DNA of 64,000 nt from Cardiocondyla obscurior (lineage: Eukaryota; Arthropoda; Insecta; Hymenoptera; Formicidae), in assembly GCF_019399895.1 (NCBI RefSeq), contig NW_027228797.1, forward strand, positions 174,962 to 238,961. The letters run 5' to 3'. Positions within the stretch are counted from its first letter, which is position 1; each line of letters begins with the position of its first letter. A program made the position numbers and the translations under genes. Below are positions 10,380 to 20,300 of the stretch, in pieces. The notes under the pieces were generated by a model. It was not told the origin of the DNA. It made no database searches and saw only the letters and a program-made list of their open reading frames with translations.

Positions 10380-11982
10380 TTATTAAGACGTGTTTAATCG
10401 TCTAAAAATTTAGTAATAAGTCGACTAGAATCGTATCGTCGTTCACGATACGTCCGTGTTCTTCGTTTTATTTCTTATTTCGTCGGTCGCCGCATACCGT
10501 TCATTGTTTACCTCGACAGGTGAGATCCATTAACGTTGGATTAATCCGGTTTTCACTGGTTATTTCGCCACCTGTTTTGTTTTTCATCCTCACTGTTCCG
10601 ATGATCAAGGGCTTATTTCGGCCGAAACGCGACCTGTTTTCGCGCGAACCGCTTCACTTGTAATTCCGCTGTTCTCACGTTCTCACCGTCGGAATACAGT
10701 CTCGCTCGGCTGCGATCATTCGATCCTTCGCGATCAGTAGATCCTCCGCGATCATTAGATCTTTTAAAGAGGTTTGTTTCTCTTTTCGTCGAATTGTGCA
10801 CCGAAAAATTGCAGAGCAAGGTACGCGATCGCGTAATTCTCCGGCACGCGTGCAAGATCTCCGACGCCCGCGTTCAAGATTTCCGACGATCGGGCGGGAA
10901 ACCTTCCGCTCAAGAAGATCTCCGCCGGGAAAGCCGGGCTCAGGAAGATTTCCGTTCGTCTCCAACCTTGCTCTCGCGATTAAAGATCTTGAACTTGTAT
11001 ATTCTGTATTTCTTTCTCTTTTTTTGGGGGGGTTTTTTTTGTAAATACATATTTTGTTCAATTGTCTCTGTTGCTTCACACAATTATTACGACGTCTGTT
11101 TTCTTTGTGGTTGTCGCCGTTACGCGAAGCACCGCGTCGAGCTCAGTACTGAGCTGTCTTCACCAGCAAACGAAAAAACCGGTGTGCCTTTTTTTCTTAA
11201 TCGCGCACAAGACGCGATGTATCGTATTTAGTGACTGTGCTGAATGGAACAACAATGATAAGGATGCTCCGAGAGCCATGGGGCCTGATTCCTTTCGGGA
11301 AGTCAGTCGCTCATGGATAGCGTCTCCGACCCGGTCATATCTGTATTCCGAAATTAATAAATACATCTCTTTGTTTATTACTTATGATTTCTTTGAGTTA
11401 TTATTTGTATTATCACGTTAATAGAAAAACATTACATACTTTTTGGTATTTGCTTGAGATAGATCCTGCAGCTATGGATGTGAGACTGAGAATGAGGCAT
11501 GGTCACATCGTCGTCGTCGTCATCCTCGTCAATAAACAAAGAAAATAGACGCCGGGCCAACGAAAACGAAACGTGATACAAAAGATTCAATGATAAAAGA
11601 CGCCAAAGATTTTTGTCGCATAGGTGTATAGAAAGAATCGTCCATATCTAACGAAGGCATCTTGAAACGATTACTAGAAAAGCATGAACGACACTTAACT
11701 AAGAGAAAAACGCAAAAAGATTTTTTACAACGTTTGAAGCCCATAAAAAACGCAAAAGATTTTTGACCACACGGGTATATAGAAAAGAATCTAGCGATAG
11801 CATGTTACGCATCTGGAGACGATAACTAAAGAATGCGAGTGAGAGCGTAAAAGGGTGTGAGCGAGAGCGCGAATGATACTTGAACGCAATACCGAACGAG
11901 AAAAATACAAAATAGGAGTGAGAGAGATATAACGCAAACGATACACGGTGTTCAAAAAAAAATTTAATTAATGGGGGATTTT
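10380..11982. other. Non-coding spacer with short tandem repeats
   Basis: No gene is supported here. At 10709-10762 there are three copies of an 18-bp unit of the form GCGATCATTCGATCCTTC. From about 10850 to 10975 a motif like AAGATCTCCG or AAGATTTCCG recurs. A T/G homopolymer tract lies at 11020-11042. Overlapping frames on both strands at 10.6-11.2 kb come from these GC-rich repeats and do not resemble proteins. Confidence 0.6.
11575..11815. repeat. Imperfect direct repeat, two units about 150 bp apart
   Basis: The motif with CAAAGATTTTTGTCGCATAG and GTGTATAGAAAGAATC near 11608 returns as CAAAAGATTTTTGACCACAC and GTATATAGAAAAGAATC near 11752. Both units end in a GCATCT block. The role is unknown. 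Confidence 0.55.
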
Positions 11983-11986
11983 TTAG

Positions 11987-12226
11987 TGTTACGTCTCCGA
12001 CTCCGCGTCTCTTTTTTTCGACGTATATTAAAATTTTAGTTAAGGGGAAGGTAGACCGTAGTCCATTGTAATAAAAAAAAAGGGAACTTCAGAGCCTTTC
12101 AGAAAATAATTCAACAGACGTCCACATATTCCGGGACAATTTGTTGCGTGAAAGCATAAAAAACATGCAACAAATTGCAAACGGGCGCCAACGGATGTCA
12201 GACAAAGAATTTGTCTAGACATAACA
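11987..12226 (+). mobile_element. 5' copy of the 240-bp terminal repeat (LTR or LTR start)
   Basis: It begins TGTTACGTC and ends GACATAACA, near-perfect inverted ends, and is almost identical to 26000-26238, where only an A-run differs clearly. TTAG lies directly before it (11983-11986) and directly after the other copy (26239-26242), a 4-bp target duplication for the whole 14.25-kb unit. However, no tRNA primer site follows it. The primer site is at 15768, after a second GACGTAACA end at 15746-15754. So this may be only the first 240 bp of a much longer 5' LTR whose partner has an internal deletion. Confidence 0.75.
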
Positions 12227-12732
12227 CAAAAAATCAAAATTTAAGAGCTCATAAATATTTCAACTTTGATAACCTGTCTGTCATAGGAAAAAAAAATAAC
12301 TTTTTCTTAAAATTGTAATTGCGTACCGATCCCGAGCTTTAGAAAAACCAAGGGCGCGAGAGACCCGAAATTACCGGAGTATATGACGCAGGCAAAGGCA
12401 ATAAACCCAGGTAACCATATGTCATATGGAAAGTAAGAGTTACCTTACCATCTCTCGATGGAAATGATAGAAAAATTCTGGAAGGCTCGGAAGGGGTAAC
12501 TCGTTGAAGCGGGGGTGCTTCGTAGGCATATTACTTCCTTAAAACCAATGGATTTCGGGAACTCCTCACCAAAATTTAGAAACTAAGGGCGAAAACTTAA
12601 AATAGAGAAGGGATGAAGTGCGAATGCCCAATAATTTTGAGATAGGAAAAGTGGAGGAATAAGCTCTGCAAATGAGAAATTAGAATCTCAGAAAAATGAA
12701 AATTCGGGAAGAGTCCTCCCCTTTTCCGAGCT

Positions 12733-12739
12733 TATAAAA
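12733..12739 (+). promoter_or_regulatory. TATA box of the retroelement leader transcript
   Basis: GCTTATAAAATC is followed about 30 bp later by CTCTTGCATCTCAGC, a plausible start site. The region then leads to a strong splice donor, AAAGTAAGT, at 12876. It is the likely U3/R boundary or promoter for the leader gene and maybe for the whole element. The stretch 12227-12730 has no gene. Confidence 0.6.
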
Positions 12740-12874
12740 TCTTGTGCTCAGGCTGAGCATGCTCTCTTGCATCTCAGCTACAACCGCTTTAGTTTACCTA
12801 AACCTTACGTGAGTGCCTTGAGTGTGCAAGCCAATACGAATCTATCGAAGAAGCAGTTTGAAGATCTCCTACAA

Positions 12875-15199
12875 AGTAAGTTCCAACGATTTAATATGTA
12901 TCTGGGCGAAAAACACGATTCCACTAAATATATATATCTCAATTAATTATTTTCAAGTGTTGTCTGAGAGAAAGAAATGTCCGAGTCGAGGCTCCGCGGT
13001 TTTGATTCTGTTCTGATTGTTCCTGTGATCTGTTAAATATGTGCGAATATTTGCTCCCGAACACCGGCTGAGACACGCTGTCGAATAACTAGCGATTTTC
13101 AGTGGCTAACGCCGCGAAACATTGCTGGAACTTTGGCGACTGTTCTCGGCTAAAGAATCGGCAAGCGATTCTCGCCAAAGATAGATTATGCGGAATCTCT
13201 CATGAGCGGATCGAGACCTTCGGAATTCGTCGGTGACGAATCTCCTTCACTCCATTGTTATTAAACTTTCCAAAAATTCAATTCAGATTTAATTAAAATC
13301 AATTAATAATTTTAGTGGAATCTCTCAATAAGAAAACGTTGAAGAAGAGTCGGGCGCGGCGGAATAAGCAGATCAAAAATTTGAGGGAGCTAGTCCGCCG
13401 CTTCTTCATACAATACCTTCTCGCGGCGGCACCAAGTGAAGAGGTTTTCGTGTCTCCCGCGCGCCACGAGGAGAGACCTTGGTCTCCTTGTACGGGCCCT
13501 CCGCCACCATCTCCTAATCACGGCGATCCGGAACCGTTATTCGGCTATTTCCCGGAAGAAGAGGAGTGCCGAGACAATTCTATTACAAATCCTTCCGACG
13601 AGCGCAATCTTTCATCTCAGTCCACGGAGCCTGGATCGGAATTATTCCGCCCCACGACTCCTTCTTATACTCCGAATTCTTCCCTCGTCTCCGAGCCACG
13701 GTTTCCCGGAGATGAGCCAAGAGCCTGCTCCTCTCCTCTTTCACCACCTCCTTTTCCCTTCGAACCTGAGGAAGCCGACTCTCTGGGCGAAGATGACTAT
13801 CTCTCTCCCAGGAGTAGACTTCCCTGATCAACCTCCATCTCCGGTCCCGAGTATAGAGATCCTCGAGGAGCATCCAGAGCCGAGAGAGGTTATAGATCCT
13901 CTTCTGGAGCTCCTCCGCAGGGCCTGTACTCCGTGGACAGATCCTGTCCCGGAAAGGGCCTTCTCCATCGGCCCTGACCACTTCGAGCCAGAGGAGATCA
14001 GGATTCAGGCAGCTCGGTCTGATCCTGATTCTCATTTTTTCATTTACTATCCCGGGGTGGAATTTTCTTTCCTGGCTCCGATGCGATTAATTGACCTGGT
14101 TGTAACACCCCCCTTTCTCCCCTCCGTGTGGCCGGACACGGTCAAACGACTCGCCACGATATTTGGCGAGTCGTCGCGTGCGTTCAGGGCCGGCCGGGGT
14201 GTCCGCGGGAAGGAACGAAATTACTTCACGTCTCGTGTCTTTTCGAGTTGACTATTTACATTTATTTTTAGCTCTTATATTTACAATATGTACAGCTGTT
14301 CCGCCGCGGTGCTTGTCGCACGAACGACGTAAACAGAGTCGCCGGCGGTCGCGCGAGTTTCGCTTTTCTTATACGCACGTTTTTATAACGCGGCGCCTAT
14401 CGCACGGGTGACGCAAACAGTATCGTCGTCGGTCGCGTGAATTCGCGCGCGTGGATATAATACTGTGCCCTCCCTATGCTGGACCGCGGTTTTCCCTTAG
14501 GAACGGGAGCGCGGGGGGCAATCGCCGAGAACGCTCAGCAGAGGCAAAGTACTCTTTACCTCAGGACTGCGCCACGCTCGCTAGGAACCGCCGATGCGGC
14601 TGGAGATGCTGCCCGGGCGTCGTCCACGGGATAAACCGAGAACGCTCGGCGGAGGCGAAGCACGCTTCACCCCGCTTTATCCGCTGTGGCCGGCGACCTG
14701 GGAGCTTCGGAGAAAAGGAGGCGGTGTCGCGGCCAAGAACTCTTGGCGAAGGCCGAGAACGCTCGACCCTCGTGCTTAGCGACTCCTGGGTGATTCGGTT
14801 GTCTAGGAAGCTACTGAGCGGAGGCCCGGAACGGAGCTCAGTGGATCGGAAAACTGCTCTCGATCGCTCGGTACCCGGCCTTTTTATTCGGTGTTTCGCG
14901 TGGCCCGGGGTGTTCGGGTTCCCGGGGGTTGGCGTCGCAGCGCCCGTCGCGATCGTAAAAAGTATTAATTTTCGCGCGACGCGGGACGGTGGTACGTTTA
15001 CCGAGAACGGTGCGCGTTACTCATTGCGGTGTATTAAAAAAGGGTCGGGGCGCACCGCGCCCCTATTCCGTCGGACGATGTTCGGTCCGATGGTCCGGCC
15101 GCTGTTTTGCCGGGACGAGGTAGATGCCTACCTCGTTACATGGTTTTCCCGAGATCCACGGCGAGGGTGGTGGAAATCGAGGAGGTCACTCTAGACTAA
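12875..15199 (+). pseudogene. Spliced leader gene of the retroelement, split by a solo LTR and one frameshift
   Basis: The exon that follows the TATA box ends in A at 12875. An intron (12876-13315, GTAAGT to TTTTAG) joins it to TGG at 13316, so the start codon exists only after splicing. The frame runs through a basic N-terminus (residues about 7-30, KKSRARRNK), then a long Pro/Ser/Glu-rich acidic part. Near 13800-13820 it moves into a second frame (a mutation or a programmed shift) and continues with FEPEEIRIQAARSD and FIYYPGVEFSFL. A 1040-bp solo LTR with TGGT duplications interrupts it at 14101. Past the LTR the same frame goes on for about 18 codons to TAA at 15197-15199. The family is not recognised. 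The composition suggests a regulatory or nucleic-acid-binding accessory protein. It sits between the 5' repeat and the primer site. Confidence 0.6.
14101..15140. mobile_element. Solo LTR (1040 bp) inside the leader gene
   Basis: The block starts TGTAAC and ends GTTACA and is flanked by TGGT at 14097-14100 and 15141-15144. It is much richer in G+C than the surrounding retroelement. The motif CCGAGAACGCTC recurs at about 14527, 14637 and 14752, with a weaker copy near 15001. Removing it with one TGGT leaves the interrupted reading frame intact, which proves the insertion came after the leader gene. Long open frames inside it are GC-driven and not supported. Confidence 0.85.
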
Positions 15200-15767
15200 T
15201 AATTACACACACACACGCACACCCTTACACTCATGTAAATATTGTAAAATACTCAACGCCGCCATGTTAAAATTATATCTATTCATTCGCCTACTACCGT
15301 TTTCTTATTATTTGATTTGTTCAGTAAAAACTTTCACTTTATTTTTATATTTTAAACGAGCTGTATGAATTTTCTGAATTGTTTATTAGTTATGTATGCA
15401 TCACTTTTGATTTTTGTAATTGGAGTCATTTGTTTTTAATTAAATTGTTAATTTAGTGTTATTAAAATCGTGACTTAATTATTTTATTATTACCCTAAAC
15501 TATCCTGTCTAAGCGATCAATCACGCCCGGTTCTATCCCAGAGAATAAGGATTCATTTCCTTTCTCTAAAAAGAACCACTTACGCGCTCAATTGAAATCC
15601 GAATAATTATCTGCGCGTAAAATCGTGTAGATTCGAATTTCGAATCACACATAAATTCGGTGGTACGTCACCTCCCTACCCTACCGGCAAAGTCCATCCC
15701 GAGGAATTCCTTCCAATTAATTAATCAAACAAAATTAACCTTTCTGACGTAACATACCACTGATTTT

Positions 15768-15785
15768 TGGGGGCTCGTCCGGGAT
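15768..15785 (+). promoter_or_regulatory. Primer-binding site, tRNA-Pro type
   Basis: TGGGGGCTCGTCCGGGAT is the complement of the 3' end of tRNA-Pro, the same primer site as in gammaretroviruses. It lies 13 nt after GACGTAACA (15746-15754), which mirrors TGTTACGTC at 11987 and so marks a 5' LTR end. The gag ATG follows 23 nt later. Between 15200 and 15745 there is AT-rich leader with no gene. Confidence 0.85.
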
Positions 15786-15808
15786 TGTTTGAGCGTGATT
15801 TTTCGCAA

Positions 15809-17377
15809 ATGGATACTAGGGCAACGTCTGACAAGGCGGAAGTAGATAAAGCTTATAAAGCAGCGGTTGAACAAGCGGGTAAATCAAAACCTACACAATC
15901 ACAGATACACACTTCGACACCCACTGCGGCTAAAATCCCACAACCCAAGCAATCTACTTTCTCACAAACCGTCACAGAACGCGTATCTACTCCTTTACCT
16001 GATATATCCGAAGTAACGGAAGGATCTACTATTAAATTAGACGAGACACGATTACCTCTGGCGCCAAAACGATTGCAGGCATATTATAGTAAAGTCGAAC
16101 CCGCGAAAGAAGTTAAGAAAATAGCGAATCCAAATCCGTTCGCCACGTTAAAATACGCCGTTGAGGCGGTCCCCTTCTTTGATGGCAAAAACATCTCGAT
16201 AAATTATTTTATTGAAGGATGTGAAGAGGCAAAAAATATGCTGCCTGCAGAGGCCGAGGAGCAGTTCACTAAAGTAATTAGAACGCGTATAACCGGTGAA
16301 GCTCGACGGACGATTCAAGGGATGGAATTTGAAACCGTAGCTCAATTAACGAAATATTTAGAAAATATTTTCGGTCAAGATAAAAATGTTTATCAGTTAC
16401 AAGGGGAATTAGGGAGAATTTACCAGAAAAATGAAGAAGATGTCATTACGTACGCTAACAGAGTACATCTTCTAGGGAATAGAATTATGGACGTGCATAA
16501 AAGAATGATAGACGATTATGCACAATTAACGGAAATCAGGAACTCTTTAGAAAAAGATGTCTGTAAATGTTTTATTCGTGGATTGAAATCGGAGATCGAA
16601 CAAAGAGTAAAAAGAGATCTAGGTGTCCATGAAACTGTTACAGACGCTCTAGACATTGAAAGAGAATTGCGTGAAATTAATGATTTACGTCACGGTAAAA
16701 TTTCCTCTACTTCAAAACTCTTGAATATTGATCGTCCTAGAGAAATTTGCCAGTTGTGCCTCAAAGAAGGGCACGCTGCCTCAACATGTAAGAAACTAGC
16801 TTCCCATACGGGTAATTATTTTAGTTTACCTAACGAAATTTTAGTCTGCCAAATCTGTAAAAAACGCAGGCACAGTGCGGATAAATGTCGTCAACGCGAA
16901 ACAAATAATCGTCGATTTATAAATATTATTCAAGAAAATAAATCGAATTGCCAACTATGCAATAAACCGGGGCATAATGCGAAGAATTGCCGATTTAATA
17001 ATAGCAACCAGAATAGGACAGTGTTAATTTGCCAATGGTGCGAAAAATCGGGACATACCGCGAATAATTGCTGGAAAAAACAGCAAGAATCCAGAATTAC
17101 TGGGCAAAAACCGCGAACAGTGTGTCAAATTTGCGATGGATTCGGCCATTCAGCAAAAGAATGCCGAAATAATGCGAGGCAGAATAACTCTAAAGAAACA
17201 GAGTATTGTCGCTATTGTAAGAAAGATGGCCACGTGTTAGAAAACTGCGAACTTAGAATTACTAACAATAAAAGGCGTGAAGCAATGAATGCGGGAAACG
17301 CCGGTGGCCCCTCCAAGACGGGTGTGCAGCAGGGGTCCGGACGGATCTCACACCCTGTAGTATCGGTCCGGAAATGA
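15809..17377 (+). CDS. gag: Gag polyprotein with six CCHC zinc knuckles
   Basis: 522 aa from the ATG at 15809; the frame is open further upstream across the primer site, but no better start is seen. Residues about 1-110 are low-complexity with many Gln, Thr and Pro. Residues about 115-300 form a retrotransposon Gag capsid domain, with VPFFDGKNI, YLENIFGQ and CFIRGLKSEIE. Residues about 310-480 carry six CCHC knuckles, each C-x2-C-x4-H-x4-C, from CQLCLKEGH to CRYCKKDGH. Ty3/gypsy Gags usually have one or two; six is like the cellular protein CNBP. The knuckles would package the genomic RNA. The stop overlaps the pol start in ATGA, so pol is reached by a shift or reinitiation. No damage is seen. 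Confidence 0.92.
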   Translation: MDTRATSDKAEVDKAYKAAVEQAGKSKPTQSQIHTSTPTAAKIPQPKQSTFSQTVTERVSTPLPDISEVTEGSTIKLDETRLPLAPKRLQAYYSKVEPAKEVKKIANPNPFATLKYAVEAVPFFDGKNISINYFIEGCEEAKNMLPAEAEEQFTKVIRTRITGEARRTIQGMEFETVAQLTKYLENIFGQDKNVYQLQGELGRIYQKNEEDVITYANRVHLLGNRIMDVHKRMIDDYAQLTEIRNSLEKDVCKCFIRGLKSEIEQRVKRDLGVHETVTDALDIERELREINDLRHGKISSTSKLLNIDRPREICQLCLKEGHAASTCKKLASHTGNYFSLPNEILVCQICKKRRHSADKCRQRETNNRRFINIIQENKSNCQLCNKPGHNAKNCRFNNSNQNRTVLICQWCEKSGHTANNCWKKQQESRITGQKPRTVCQICDGFGHSAKECRNNARQNNSKETEYCRYCKKDGHVLENCELRITNNKRREAMNAGNAGGPSKTGVQQGSGRISHPVVSVRK

Positions 17378-20300
17378 GTCAAAGAATGGAACCAGAAATT
17401 CGGCCGGTTACCGTAAATTTAGATAGGCATAGTCATGTACCCACGATTCAAGTAAAATTAAACAATCAGAATCGAAACGCGACTTTTATGTTAGATACAG
17501 GATCGGGTCTGAATATAATAAAAGAAAATTTGATCTCTGATAAATTAAAAATCGATTACGGGAACATTTTAAGATTAAACGGTATAAATGATTATTCAGT
17601 ATATACTCTCGGTAGAGTAATAATGCCGCTATTTAAAAAACGAGTAATTTTTCACATAGTCTCCAAAGATTTTCCCATTTCCCAAGCCGGAATATTAGGA
17701 AACGATTTCTTTAAACAAACAAATTCGCGAATTGACTATGCCGAAGGACATTTAGAAATATCGGGAGAAAGAATTTCATTTTCGACCCCTGAAACAATAA
17801 CCGTCCCACCGCAAACCGAATCTCTATTCTTTGTACGCATTTCTAATCCGGAAATTGAAATCGGATATATACCGCGAATGAAAGTCATCCACGGTATTTA
17901 TCTGGGAGATACCGTCGCCAGGAATAAAGACGGAAAGGCCTATCTGCATATAATAAGTACACTGAACGAACCCATTGAAGTTCAGGTACCTACAATACAG
18001 TTACAACCATTAAGTAAAATGCAGGCGGAAAACATCGAGGGAAACAATGAAGAATGGCAGACCGTTGAAATGTCACGAGACCCCGAGGTTAAACAAACCC
18101 ATGACGGAGTAAATCACGATAGCAACGATCTCTGTCATCAGGATTTCCTTGATGAAAAGATTCTTGAAGACAATATCCAAAGGAAAAATAAAATGAAAAC
18201 TACGCAGGAGAAGGATGCAAAGACATCGCCTGGTAGAAAATTAACCACGCAAGAGAAGGATGCAAAGACATCGCCTGGTGGGGACCACGATAAATCTAAA
18301 AAAAGGGGAAATTTCCAAACCCCGTCCAAAAATGAAAAATATAAAAATTCACTTACCCAGAAGAAGGATGCCAAGACATCGCCGGGAAGTAAAATAAATA
18401 AAAAGGTAAATCTCCAAGCCTCATTAAAAGAATCTAAAAATTCCAGAGATTCTAATCCTGTCAATCGCGAGAAGGGAAATTTCCAAACCTCACTGTGCGA
18501 TATGACTTCCTCCAAATCCAAAAAGGATCCTTTAAAAAAGATAAAAGAATTAAAATTTCCGCGAGTCAAAGAACCCGGAAATAATAGAGATACTTCCTCT
18601 CATATTACCTTCGAAGAATTAACGAAGAAGTTACATTTATACGATAAATGTAAAATTAATAATAATAAAAATCAATTAATGATTAATAAACCGTCTTCAA
18701 GAATATCAGCCTGCATGGAAAAACAATCTCAACAAATAATAAAAGAATCCACGATTATCCGTCCAAATAAAAGGGAAAGAAAAGATAAAATAAGTGCGCA
18801 ATGCTTAGCCATAATTAACGAGCAGGGAAATAAGCGCCTTTCTGAAATAATGGAATTACTTCGTTTGGATCACGTGAGCGCTTCTGAAAAAGAGAATGTA
18901 ACGAATCTCGTCAAAAGCAGCCAGGATAGATTCCACATACCCGGAGAAATGCTGACCTTCACTCAGGTACTGCAGCATCAGATACCTACAACAGATGATC
19001 AACCGATTAACACCAGGCAGTATCGATTTCCGCAGAAGCATAAAGAAGAAATAAATAAGCAGGTAGACGAGCTGTTGAAAGGAAAAATTATAAAACCTTC
19101 ACAGTCGCCATACAATACGCCAATATGGATCGTGCCAAAGAAGGACGACTCACAGGGAAATAAGCGATGGAGAATGGTACTGGACTTTAGGAGCCTCAAC
19201 GAAAAAACAATCGGAGACGCCTACCCACTGCCGAATATCGTCGATATACTGGATCAATTAGGGGGAGCACGATACTTCTCCGTCTGCGATCTAGCGTCCG
19301 GATTTCATCAAATAAAAATGGATCCGAAGGATAACCATAAAACGGCTTTCACAACTCCGTTTGGGCATTATGAATTCGAAAGAATGCCCTTCGGATTAAA
19401 AAACGCGCCTGCAACTTTCCAGAGATTAATGGATCTCGTATTAACAGGATTGCAGGGCCGTGAATTATTTGTATATATGGACGACATAGTCATATATGCA
19501 AAAACATTAGAGGAACATGAGAGGAAATACAATCTATTAATACAGCGATTGCGAGAAGCGAACCTAAAATTACAACCAGATAAGTGTGAATTTTTAAAAT
19601 CAAAAGTAACTTATCTTGGTCATGTAATTAGCAAAGACGGCGTAACTCCAGATCCGAAAAAGCTGGAAGCTGTTAAGTTATTTCCACGACCTAAAACGCC
19701 TAAAAATATTAAACAATTTTTAGGCTTGGCGGGATACTACCGACGGTTCATACCAAGCTTCTCGAAATTAGCTAAACCCCTGACTGTATTATTAAAAAAT
19801 GACACAGCATTTGAATGGACTTCAAATCAAGAGGAAGCATTCGAATTGTTAAAACAAAAATTATGCGAGGAACCAGTATTACAATATCCGGATTTCTCAC
19901 AACCATTTATATTAACTACAGACGCCTCAGGACTTGCAGTAGGAGGAATTTTATCCCAAGGAAAAATTAACAAAGATCAACCGGTGGCATATGCATCTCG
20001 CACACTGACTGACAACGAAGTAAAGTATGATACATATGAAAAAGAGGCACTAGCTATTGTATACTGCGTTAAGCATTTTCGGCCATATTTATACGGCCGG
20101 AAATTTACCTTAGTTACGGATCACAAACCGTTGCTCTGGTTTAAGCATGCTCAAGATGCTAATATGCGCATACTTCGGTGGCGATTAAAATTAGCAGAGT
20201 ATGACTACGACGTAGTATATAAAGCTGGGAAAACCAATGTAAATGCGGATGCATTGTCTAGAAACCCAGTACAAGAAATACCGTGTAATATAATTAATCC

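Noticed and set aside
10613..11231. Several overlapping open frames on both strands
   Set aside because: They are caused by GC-rich short repeats, overlap each other in many frames and show no protein features.
14163..15194. Long open frames (82 and 247 aa) with Arg-rich protein
   Set aside because: They lie inside the GC-rich solo LTR and run across its end; no domain and no fit with the interrupted leader gene.
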